A program made the position numbers and the translations under genes. The notes below the pieces were generated by a model. It searched no databases. It was not told the DNA's origin and was given only the letters and a program-made list of their open reading frames with translations. 64,000 nt of DNA from Limnanthes douglasii subsp. nivea (lineage: Eukaryota; Streptophyta; Magnoliopsida; Brassicales; Limnanthaceae), in the NCBI GenBank assembly GCA_036936605.1, contig JAUPFV010000001.1, positions 77,519,910 through 77,583,909 on the forward strand, given 5' to 3'. The stretch's first letter is position 1. Each line of letters opens with the position of its first letter. This document shows, piece by piece, positions 22,640 to 32,149 of this stretch.

Positions 22640-24950
22640 AAATTAACTTTATTCACCTTATCAAAGTTAAATTGGATGAATTGTATGGCCTCTTTGACAC
22701 GTAGTAAATATGAAAGGAAACTTACTTTATAGATTCAATCTTATGTCTAAACTAGCTTACTGCTCATAGTCATGTCTTGTACCAATATTGTATCATCTTA
22801 TTTGATTGGTATATTTTTTTATCAAACCAAATATGTTAGAACTCAACTTTGACACTTTGTGCTAAGATGTGAATAAAATTTCAAACATATTTTTATAGAT
22901 TTTTTCGAAGTGTCAAACATTTATAAAGCTTCAGAGTCAAAGTGAGACATATCATATTGCTGTAATATAATATCGATATTTATAATAAAGTTGCAGTTTT
23001 TTAAATAATCCATCGTATCCAATGATTAACACTTCATTTGATGAATTATAAATTACAAGTAAAAATATAAGACCAAGTTTTTTATATTTTCAACTATCTC
23101 TTAAGCTTGACAAAAAATTCTAAAACTTAAGAACATCGCATCTACCGTGATCCGCCATAAAATATAAAATCAGACCAAAACCTTCTCCTATCATTGAGTT
23201 AGGATTGGGTCAACCCTACTTAGAGTCAAATTTAAACAAAATATTACCCGTTATAAGGGTTATCTAGAAAGTATCTGGCTTAAAAATAAAACTTACAATA
23301 GTTAGATTTAACCTAACATAGAAAAAATATTTTGATATATGAGGATATTCAGAATCTCCACTCGCTAATGGCTGCATATAACCCTTTTTTTTATAAAAGT
23401 ATGTCTCAATTGAACACCCATAAAAGATATTGCATTCCCAATTAAATAACTTTTGAAATGTTGCATCCAAAACATCTAAAATAAATTTGAAGCCACATGA
23501 TTCAGCATAAATACACTAGTTATAGACATGCTTTCATTATTTGGTTCAAAACTATATATAACATGACTACCAATGATAAGTTTTGCCTGTAAAATCTAAT
23601 CATTGATGTTACATGTATTATTTATGTAGTTGATATAACATATTTTCACTACTTACACATGCAAAGCTCAAATTTATAATTAGATGTAACATAAATATTA
23701 TTATGAAAATAATGTGAGAAATACTTGATTAAATTAATATGTGCTACAAGTCTATCACAATCATACAATAATTTATAACCAAATTGTTCTCAAAGTAAAA
23801 CTGGATGCATATCATGGTTTATCCGACATATAGTAAATCTTAAATCATATATAATTTTATATAGTCAACATTGATTCTAAAGTAGCTTAATGATCATAAT
23901 TAAACCTTGTACCAATTGTTTCTCATCTTTTATTAGGAGCTAAATTCCAATTGATATATATTTTAATGAAACCAAATATGTTAGAGCTCAACTATGATCC
24001 TTTATTCTATAAATTTTTATGAAGTGTAAAAAATATAAAGATTTAGAGTCAAAGTGATACGGAGCACATTGCTTTATCTTTGAAAAATGATAACCTTGTA
24101 ATTCATAATCTCATGATTTGGAATGAAGTTGTAATTTTATATAAAAAATTCATCTATCGTAATGACTAAAACTCCATTTGATGTCTCTCAAATTACAAGT
24201 AAAAATATAATATATATTTTTGTATTTTAAAGAAAGACCCAATTATCTCTTAAGCTTGATTGAAAACCCTCAAACTTAAGACCATTGTATTTAACATAAT
24301 ATTTTTGTAAAATAGAAAACGAGGCCAAAATATTTTTTCTACCTCTGAATTTGGATTGAGTTAAACCTACTTAAATTTAAATTTAAAACAAATGTTACCT
24401 GTCACAATGGCTGTTTGGAAAATCCCATTGTTAAAAATAAAACCTACAATAATTGTTAAAGATAACCTAACATAGAATAAGCATTTTGGTATACAATGAT
24501 ATTAAGATTATTTATCCGTTAATGGATGCATATAATCCTATTTTTATAAAAACAAATTTCAATTAAACACGCTAAAAGGGTTATATTCTTGATTGAACTA
24601 ACTTATGGAGTGTTGCATCCAAAACAACTAAAATATCTTTGAAGACACCTGTTTTAACACAAATACAACATTTATAAATATGGTTTCATTATTTGGTTGG
24701 CAACTATAAATAACATGACAAGCAAAGATAAAATTCACCTATAAAATCTAATCATTGATATTTAATAAATTATTTGTGGAATTTAACATATTTTCATTAC
24801 TTACAGATACAAATATCAAATCTATAACTAGACCAACATAATAATATTGTGAAGGAAAACCTAGTAAGTTTTTTAGTAAAACAATACGACTTACAAGTCT
24901 ATCACAATCATACAATCATTCACATCTTAATTGCTCTCAAAATAGTTTCC
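22640..24950. repeat. Tandem duplication of an approximately 1.13-1.15 kb AT-rich unit
   Basis: Two head-to-tail copies (about 22640-23800 and 23800-24950) share many ordered blocks: CTTGTACCAAT (22778/23906), CCAAATATGTTAGA-CTCAACT (22832/23965), TCTCTTAAGCTTGA (23099/24245), GTTGCATCCAAAACA-CTAAA (23460/24613), ATCTAATCATTGAT (23597/24748) and AAGTCTATCACAATCATACAAT (23749/24894). Offsets are 1128-1153 bp. Divergence is large, with many substitutions and small indels, so the event is old. No long frame is conserved between copies, arguing against a gene. Confidence 0.8.
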
Positions 24951-26605
24951 GCTACTTTTTTATACTCTCTTGAATTCAAAGGCTCATAACTCTAAAATAC
25001 ACGGTTGGACAAATATTTTACATGAAAAAACAAAAAAAAACTAATGAACTAACTTGTAACTACTTTTATAAAACTAACATGTTGGACCAACCATAACAAT
25101 CTTCATTTTGGTCCAAAGATTTGTTTTCTTGAAAGTTACAATTCATTACTAACATTAAACTTCATTAGTCATACCTAAATCAAGTAGCCTTATCAAATTT
25201 ACATAATTTTCAAAGCTAACATTATTATCGATATATTAACCATGTTAGCATGATTACTTTTAGTGTTAATTTTCTTAATATACGACTTCTCACTCGAAAT
25301 TGACTCTCTAACAAAATGAAGCTTGTTTTTATGCATCTTTTTTTATAACAAGTAAAACATTTGAATTGTCATAATATTGTTCTATAATAGCTGCAATCTC
25401 ATAATTTCTTCTTTTTTCCTGTTTAAAACATGAATATTATTATGGTTGTTCGTGGAACATGCTCACCTCATGTGTCATTCTTAAATACAGATCCAACATT
25501 AAATGGTTTTTTGGTCATTTTTTGATTTACACCTTATTTTTCCTATATTATCTTTGGAACTTAGGTTTTATAATATGTTTCTCACCCTCAAATGAAAGTT
25601 TACAACTCTATGTATAGAATTTTCTAAGAGCTAAAGTAAACACATGGATGATACATGCAAATATGGACACATGGCATTCATATAAGATATAAATTATTAC
25701 AAGCATTTTCATTCTTACATATATATATATACCCCTTAACCATTTATGATATTTAAGTAATATTATAAGATTGGACTTAAAGCTTATCGATTCTTGTATA
25801 AATATTAAATCAACTTGTCTTATTTTCTTACATATATTGCTTTCCATAATTTCACTCTTATCATCTAATATTAACCCAGATTAATCTTATCCAGTATAAA
25901 AGGGAATATGTTCTAATGGGAATATGCTCTTATCAAGGCTTTTATACTCTTTAAAAGTAACCATACTTATTAGAACAATTAACTTCTTATATTAAGTATA
26001 CACTAATACAATGGTATTAATTATCGACCATTATTCATCTTATTCTTCTATAAATATCCAAATTATATTAAGTATACACTAATAAAAACTTTAATTTTTT
26101 TCCTTTTTCATATCATGCTTCCAAAAATATAAATGCTTGTTTACCTAATTTATTTTAGAAGAAAAAGGGAAAAAACTTTGTCACATTTGATGAACCTATG
26201 GAAGTAAGTCATAATAATACCAAAACAGAACTAGTAAGAACATCAAATACTCCTTTAAAACACACGACCATTAAAATAACAATATCTTCTAATAATACTA
26301 GAATTCATTTTCTTTCATACGAACTTATTGTAGACAAAAAATGACTATAACATTCTTAATCATTTTCACAATGAGATGCAAATGAGAAACTCCCTAGTTA
26401 AATGAGGAATCCTTCATAACATAACGTCACTGCTCAAAGCTCAAACCTTATGGATAACGTATCTCAATTCAAGAGGGTGGAAAAGCAAGTTTATCGATTA
26501 GCAAACATATCCACCGATAATATAAAGTTAAAGACCAAGGTGGAAGATGGGCAGACAGAGCTCGAATGTGAGAGGCATCAGAGAAAAGAGGACTTAAAGG
26601 TAGCG
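24951..26605. other. Intergenic AT-rich DNA, no gene seen
   Basis: A phrase of about 20 bp (TTATATTAAGTATACACTAATA) is repeated at 25987 and 26050. Nothing else is recognised. Confidence 0.5.
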
Positions 26606-26609
26606 GTGG

Positions 26610-26747
26610 CGGAAATGGAGGCACAAATGCTAAGCGTTGCAATGGATATGATAGCTAGAAAGAAAAGAGAAGTTGTGGTCGAACTAATCTTTTCAATCTT
26701 ACTATCATCTTCATTGCAACGCTTAACATTTGTGCCTCTCATTAACG
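26610..26747. repeat. Long imperfect hairpin (two about 61-bp arms, about 16-nt loop)
   Basis: The left arm 26610-26670 is the near-complement of 26687-26747. Both read GAGGCACAAATG-TAAGCGTTGCAATG when the right arm is reverse-complemented. About 80% of positions pair by hand alignment, including an almost unbroken 27-bp stretch. The hairpin sits inside a plus-strand open stretch (26450-26794) of coiled-coil-like composition (ELECERHQRKEDLKVAVAEMEAQ). It looks like an inverted partial duplication of coding-like DNA. Confidence 0.8.
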
Positions 26748-26794
26748 CTGAGAACACCCTAGTTAAGTTCAAGGAGAAAAAATATGCATCTTGA

Positions 26795-28150
26795 GTAGCC
26801 TCATGAACTCAGGACTTAGATTTCAAGTTCACATTCTTGTAACTGATTTTTTAAAAATTTGCACAAATATGTCCAACTTCCACATAATGGCTAGAAAACA
26901 CTCTTCAACTTCCCATAATGGAAGAAAACAAACACTTGTTAGTGTGAAATCTCTCGCATTCTTTACTTCCACATTCATCCTAATTTTAGATAGGTTCAGA
27001 AAAATCATCCTTTACATTTTCGCACGTAGAATCCTGACCAAAAAGTGCTCCCATATCGTTTGCAATAAATTAACATTGATACTAGGAAAAGTCATAAGGA
27101 TTGCTCAAACTTTGATCATGTGATTGAAGAGGACTTAGAAACAATTTTACCAAAGCATGGACTAAATTTTTATAATGGTCTGACACAGAGAAACACCTCA
27201 TACAATGTCACCATATTTTTAGGGGGCTGATACGGCATATGCATCTCACAAATGTTTTCCAAACAAATTGTAAAAACCTAAAGAAGGGTCAAGCTATATA
27301 TACCTAGATGTGGTTTAAGTATACCCAATTTTGAGTTTACCCAAAGGTTGTATAAGTATACCCAATTTTTAACAAAAATACCCTTTTAGGGGTATATAAG
27401 TTCTTTTTTTACTAAAGCCCTCCACTTCGTTTTCTCTCTAGCATTCCATATTCACTCTTACTTCTTTCTAACATATATCTTATTTCTCTCTAATTTTCCG
27501 GCGAAGTAAGTATTTTTTAGATTTTTTTTGTTTGATTGAAGATTTTTTATTGTTTAGACTTAATTTCTATGATTTTGTTAAAAAAAATTTATTGAAAATT
27601 ATAGATTAAAATTAGGTTTAATTTCAAAATTAGATTTAACAATGGATAACAAAAAAAACAATTTTTGGTGTTTTTGACCAGTTTTCAATCCAAAAAATGG
27701 TCGGCACCAGTGGAGTACGCCAGGCGCCCCATCGGTGCAAGCCCAACGCACCATCGATAGGTAAGACCTGCACCGATGGTGCATGCAAATTTTGTTTTTC
27801 AGATTCTTAATATTTTTTTATAATTAAGCCCTTAAATTTTATTTTTTTAAACTAACGACCTAGAACCGGTGAAGCTGGACCTGTGAATCGGTGGCACTAC
27901 GCATGTGAACCGGTTGTACTACGTCTTCGAACCAGATTGAATTTTTTTTACTTTAATTCGGGTTCATTCATGTTTGATATTGCGTTTTTATTTGAAAAAG
28001 TCTAATTTTTTTAAAAGAGTTTGAAGGTTCTTGAGACAACTTCGAATGTTCAACAACTTAGCAAAATTGTAGTAATATAGGTTTTGATCTACTAAATCAA
28101 AATGTTTTTTCGAATAAAAATAGTAAAATATGTTATTTGTGATTTGGATA
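26795..28150. other. Intergenic DNA with small inverted motifs
   Basis: Around 27300-27400 the phrase AAGTATACCCAATTTT recurs twice. A GC-rich island 27700-27790 contains the self-complementary GCACCGATGGTGC (27768-27780) and partially complementary copies of it (CCCATCGGTGC near 27730). No gene is supported. Confidence 0.4.
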
Positions 28151-28156
28151 TATTTA

Positions 28157-28222
28157 GCCATACTCTTTAAAGAAATGGGCCATACTCTCTAAAGAAATGG
28201 GCCATACTCTCTAAAGAAATGG
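28157..28222. repeat. 22-bp tandem repeat, three copies
   Basis: Unit GCCATACTCT[TC]TAAAGAAATGG begins at 28157, 28179 and 28201. Copies 2 and 3 are identical and copy 1 differs at one base, so the amplification is recent. Confidence 0.95.
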
Positions 28223-28309
28223 TGGACGCTAGTTTTCTTCTACATTTTGTGTCAAATTGGTAACTTAGTACTATTAGTTGTTAGTTATTTGTGTTTAAAA
28301 TTTTATTAC

Positions 28310-28623
28310 AACTAACTGATTTTATTTATATATTTTAAAAATAAATTAAACTTTAAGCGAGTCACAAAGTTGGAGTAATATCAAATGAAATGACCACAAA
28401 ATACGTCTTTCCAAGTTTAATTATCTGGGTAGAGGTAATCCAATCCGACCAAGAGTATAGTATTTCATCTCGGAAGCCGTAACCATCCAACTATGATGCA
28501 TTACTTTCAGTAGCAGCTTCTTGTTATTAACTAAATAAATAACAAAGCTTACCACACCTAATGCTTAGTCCAGAAATGCTTCCTAAATGAGAGAACTAGT
28601 AAAGAACATCAACACTAGCTAGT
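28310..28623 (-). pseudogene. Partial copy A of the duplicated gene-like unit
   Basis: Homologous to 32150-32506 and to 37617-37880. The shared core includes CACACCTAATGCTTAGTCC, GGTAGAGGTAATCCAATC and AGTATTTCATCTCGGAAGCC. It lacks the 70-bp segment (GTACCCCCACAAGC...) of the 32-kb copy. A hAT-like element begins at its right end (28624). On the minus strand a short reading M-V-T-A-S-E-M-K-Y-Y-T-L-G-x-I-G-L-P-L-P is similar in all three copies but ends at different stops. Confidence 0.7.
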
Positions 28624-29675
28624 TGGGGGTGTCAAACGGTTTGAACCGCGAACCATCGGAACCGTTTAAATCAGAACCACGGTTTGCGGTCCTGCCGGTT
28701 TGCTCTTTATGCGGTCCTGCCGGTTTGTCGTCCTAATGAGTCAGTTTCGCAGTTAAAACGCCTGTTTAAACCACCAGACAAACCATTTAGGAACCGTTTA
28801 TCAAAATATTTTATAATGTTATTTAAAATTAATTTGTAGGTGTTAATTGAATCTAATTTCAATAATTGAGATATGTAGCATCTAAACGAGTTAATTATGC
28901 TATTTCATGTATTTTAATTTAAATATGTTATCATTTTAATTGAAATTTTATAATCAAGCAATTACATTCTAAAAAAATACTTGTAATTTGATTTTGATTT
29001 GTTTGATTATATTTATGTATTTAAGATATTTTATTTAATATTAGGTAGATATTAAATAAAATAAATACATCTAATTGTATTTTGATTACAACTTTCAATA
29101 TTTGTAAAAATATTTTTTCATTATAAAAATAAAAATTTGATTGTCATAAACAAGATATCGTAAATTATATAATCGTAAATAATTGTATAAAATTCAAATA
29201 AAATTTAAACTTTCATTAATATAACTAAAACCCAAAAATTGTGATTTTAATAATAAAAAAGAAAAAAATAATAAGAAAAGATAATTCAATAAAACTAGCT
29301 AGTGGAATCCGGACAAATCTCCAAATTAACTTGTTAATAATATAAAATTTCTTTCAATAAACTAGAAATAGAAAAAAAGGAAGAGTTAATAATATAAAAT
29401 TTCTTTCAATAATCTAGAGAATTTAATATTTTCTTTTTCATAAAAGTACTAAAACTATTAAAAAACTAATAGTTCGAAAAATCTATTTATTGAGTTATAA
29501 TTTGTTTTTTAAATAATAGTTCGAATTTTCTATTTATATATAAAAAAATATTTTTTAAAAAATATTAGTGCGAAATCCTATATATAGAGTTTTGTTTTTT
29601 TTATAAATAGTTTAAAGTTCATAATCTTATAAAAAAAATTATTTTTTTTTATAAAAAATATTTTTAAAAAAATAA

Positions 29676-29822
29676 GTCACGGATGACGTCAGCAAGTGAC
29701 GTCACCCGTGCGGACCATCCGGTCAGACGTGTGGATGGTCCGCAAGCAACGGCTAGTTAGGTTTAACTAGCCGTTGCATGTGTCCGGATGGTCCGAATTC
29801 CAAATCCGGGCGTCCGGACATT
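29676..29822. repeat. Cluster of three short inverted repeats upstream of the orphan frame
   Basis: Three adjacent palindromic segments in a GC-rich island: two TGACGTCA cores around 29684-29707; TGCGGACCATCC (29709-29720) with GGATGGTCCGCA (29733-29744); and GCAACGGCTAGTTA (29746-29759) with TAACTAGCCGTTGC (29764-29777), only 4 nt apart. GGATGGTCCG recurs at 29786-29795. Perfect arms in otherwise AT-rich decayed DNA suggest recent origin or constraint. Confidence 0.8.
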
Positions 29823-29861
29823 GCATTTTTTCAGAATTTTCAAAAAAAAAATTAGGTCTCT

Positions 29862-30075
29862 CCTATAAATAGAGGAGACCCCAACACCTCACACACTCTC
29901 TAAATCTACTATAAACTCTCTAATTCTCTCTACTTGTTCTAGATTTATTATTAAACTTAACTTTCTTATTTTACATATCATAGTTCTGTTTTCGAAATAG
30001 TTAGATTTTTTTTTTTCGAAAAAAAATTGTTATTAATTTTTATTAGTTATTATTTGTTATTATCTCAAATTTCAA
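29862..30075 (+). promoter_or_regulatory. TATA box and CT-rich leader for the orphan frame
   Basis: CTCCTATAAATAGAGGAG at about 29861-29878 is a strong plant TATA context. It is followed by CACACTCTCTAAA and CTCTCTAATTCTCTCTAC, a pyrimidine-rich leader of the type seen at plant transcription starts. The leader is about 170 nt long before the ATG at 30076. Confidence 0.55.
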
Positions 30076-30591
30076 ATGACGTTTTGTGGCTTCAACAACA
30101 GGTTAGGACAAACAACTCCGAAAACTGATTTTTCAGAATTTTCTTCTTTTATGATGTCTCCTCCACCCGAGAGGGATCCGATCACACGACGCATCAAATG
30201 TGCCACTGAACCTACGAATATGAGTAAGACCGTCAAACAAACTTTTAGTTTGAAAATTTCCGATAAAGAGAGGCGAAGCGTCAAACTTGCTAGTATTACA
30301 CGTACGACTTTCAGTAAGACCGCCAAACCAACTTTTAGTTTTAAAATGGTCGACAAGGTGACACGAAGTGTCAAACACCCAACTATAACTAAGAGTAAGA
30401 CCGTTGTTCCTAAACAAAGTCTTAGTATGAAGACGAAGATGGTCGATTTGATTGCTGCTGCGTTAAGTAAGGTTAATCGTAAGACTCGAGGACAAGTTTT
30501 GGGAGATCCATTACAAATCGCAGTTACTGTTGAGAAAGTTGTGCGACTTAAAAAAGTGGTTAGCGACAAGAGACTAAAAAATGTATTTTAG
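30076..30591 (+). CDS. Orphan 171-aa basic, repeat-containing frame inside a hAT-like element
   Basis: An uninterrupted frame from ATG (MTFCGFNNRLGQ) to TAG at 30589, in a stretch of visibly higher GC than its surroundings. The protein is rich in Lys, Ser, Thr and Val. It contains related units of about 30 aa: SKTVKQTFSLKISDKERRSV, then SKTAKPTFSFKMVDKVTRSV (90-bp offset, starts at 30223 and 30313), then a looser third unit (PKQSLSMKTKMVDLIAAALS). I recognise no known domain; it is not a BED finger, RNase H fold or hAT dimer block. The opposite strand is also open over nearly the same span (30569-30072), so openness alone is weak evidence. The TATA box and leader upstream favour transcription of the plus strand. 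Confidence 0.4.
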   Translation: MTFCGFNNRLGQTTPKTDFSEFSSFMMSPPPERDPITRRIKCATEPTNMSKTVKQTFSLKISDKERRSVKLASITRTTFSKTAKPTFSFKMVDKVTRSVKHPTITKSKTVVPKQSLSMKTKMVDLIAAALSKVNRKTRGQVLGDPLQIAVTVEKVVRLKKVVSDKRLKNVF

Positions 30592-30598
30592 CAATTGT

Positions 30599-31165
30599 AA
30601 TATTAAATATTTTAATATAACTTGTAATATTTTAGCATTTGTAATATTAAATATTTTAATATGACATGTAATATTTTAGCATGATAAAATATGATTTTAG
30701 TTTAAAAAATAATAAATAACATTTGTAATATTTAAAACCAAACCACAATAATAAAATTCAAAATGTAATATTAAAATTATAACAATATAACTTAAAAATA
30801 ATAAATAACACTTGTTAATTATAATATTTAAAACCAAATCACAATAATAAAAATCAAAATGTAATATTAAAATTATAACAATATAACTTAAAATAATAAA
30901 TAAGTGTTATATTTAAAACTAAATCACAATAATAAAATTCAAAATGTAATATTAAAATTATAACAATATAACTTAAAAATAATAAATAACACTTGTAATA
31001 TTTAAAACATAATCACAATAATAAAATTCAAATGTCATATTAAAATTATAACAATAACATGATAAAATATGATTTTGGTTAAAAAAATAATAACAAACAC
31101 TTGTAATATTTAAAACCAAATCACAATAGTAATCAAAATGTAATATTAAAATTATAACCATAGAA
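30599..31165. repeat. AT-rich tandem repeats, unit about 95-130 bp
   Basis: About five imperfect units contain AATAATAAATAACACTTGTAATATTTAAAAC-AAATCACAATAATAAAATTCAAAATG and ATATTAAAATTATAAC. Starts lie near 30705, 30792, 30893, 30977 and 31084. A shorter dimer of about 66 bp (TTGTAATATTAAATATTTTAATAT) opens the array at 30594. It may serve as the 3' region of the hAT-like element. Confidence 0.8.
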
Positions 31166-31556
31166 TTTGTAATATTCTAACATGATAAGATTTAGTTTTG
31201 GTTTGTAATATTAAAATCAACACTACTAATATTAGATCTAAAAACATAAACATAATAATAATAATATTCAAAATATGATAATAACATAAGTAATATTTAA
31301 AATTTTGGACTATATAATAATTAAAACACTTAAAATATTAATAACCAAAACAAATTAATACCAACCAAAACGTAATAATAATTTTATAATAATATGCAAT
31401 ATCTCAATATATTTGTTATAAATTACATAAAACATTTATAATACTGCGGTTTTTTATAAATAAACCGGTTTCGCCGGTTTGTAGTCCTAATGGTTTGCAG
31501 TCCTGTCGGTTTGATTGTCAGATATGAAACGTGGTTCCTAAACCAATTGCCACCCC

Positions 31557-31690
31557 TAGCTATTACTCCTGAACCATTTGCCAACCCTATCTATTACCGA
31601 GTCCTAATGGGTCAGTTTCGCAGTTAAACCGTCAGTTCATAAATAGATTGTCAGATATGACACGTAGTTCCTGAACCATTTGCCACCCTT
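31557..31690. repeat. Two further copies of the hAT-like right end in series
   Basis: After the first right end, similar ends recur: CCATTTGCCAACCCTATCTATT (about 31573-31594) and CCATTTGCCACCCTTAGCTACT (about 31674-31695). They are preceded by GTCCTAATGG[GT]TCAGTTTCGCAGTTAAA-C-GTC and GTCAGATATGA-ACG-[GT]GTTCCT, which match sequence just inside both ends of the main element. This points to nested or tandem terminal duplications. Confidence 0.65.
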
Positions 31691-31807
31691 AGCTACTGAT
31701 ATAACGACTTCGGTGTTTTCAATCGGTAGTTTATGTATCTCTCGAGGTGGCGGTTACTTTTTTTTGTTTTTTTTCGATCTGTAGTTTACGGATTGTTTTT
31801 TCAATCG

Positions 31808-32055
31808 GTAGTTTACAGATTGAATAATACTTATGGTTTAATTACTTAATTGATTTGTGAAATACATTTATCGAATACTTATGGTTAGTGCCATATTACG
31901 AATCATGAACAATCACAATTCGAATAATTCAAGAATCTATGCCGTCAAATGTATCTCACAAATCAATCAAGCAATTAAACCATAAGTATTCGATAAATGT
32001 ATCTCACAAATCAATCAAACAATTAAACCATAAATATTATTCAATCCGTAGTTTA
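31808..32055. repeat. Foldback repeat with 80-bp arms
   Basis: Arm 31808-31887 is the near-complement of 31976-32055. Shared sequence includes GATTGAATAATA-TTATGGTTTAATT and ATACATTTATCGAATACTTATGGTT. The loop (about 88 bp) and right arm also hold a 52-bp direct duplication (AAATGTATCTCACAAATCAATCAA at 31949 and 32001). The arms look like a MITE or foldback remnant. Confidence 0.85.
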
Positions 32056-32149
32056 TTAAATAGTAAACAAACTAAATGTCCAAACAAACAAAAATGTTCG
32101 AACATAACAGATAAAGTACTTCATAATCGAACATACTTCACAACTAACA

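Larger units (their letters stand above)
28624..31556 (+). mobile_element. hAT-like non-autonomous DNA transposon with an internal orphan frame
   Basis: The left end TGGGGGTGTCAAACGGTTTG and right end (reverse complement GGGGTGGCAATTGGTTT) are the GGGGTG-CAA type typical of plant hAT elements. Possible 8-bp target duplications are TAGCTAGT (28616-28623) and TAGCTATT (31557-31564), one mismatch. Subterminal DNA is full of AACCG/CGGTT motifs (28640-28800, 31445-31530), similar in style to the AAACGG sites bound by Ac transposase. Inside, a GC-rich hairpin cluster (29683-29780) and a TATAAATAG box (29864) precede a 171-codon frame at 30076, followed by AT-rich tandem repeats. No BED finger or hAT dimerisation block is present, so it would depend on a transposase elsewhere. 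Confidence 0.65.

Noticed and set aside
30072..30569. A 165-codon minus-strand frame opposite the orphan frame
   Set aside because: Promoter signals and start context favour the plus strand; the minus frame has low-complexity Leu/Thr/Val composition typical of a shadow.
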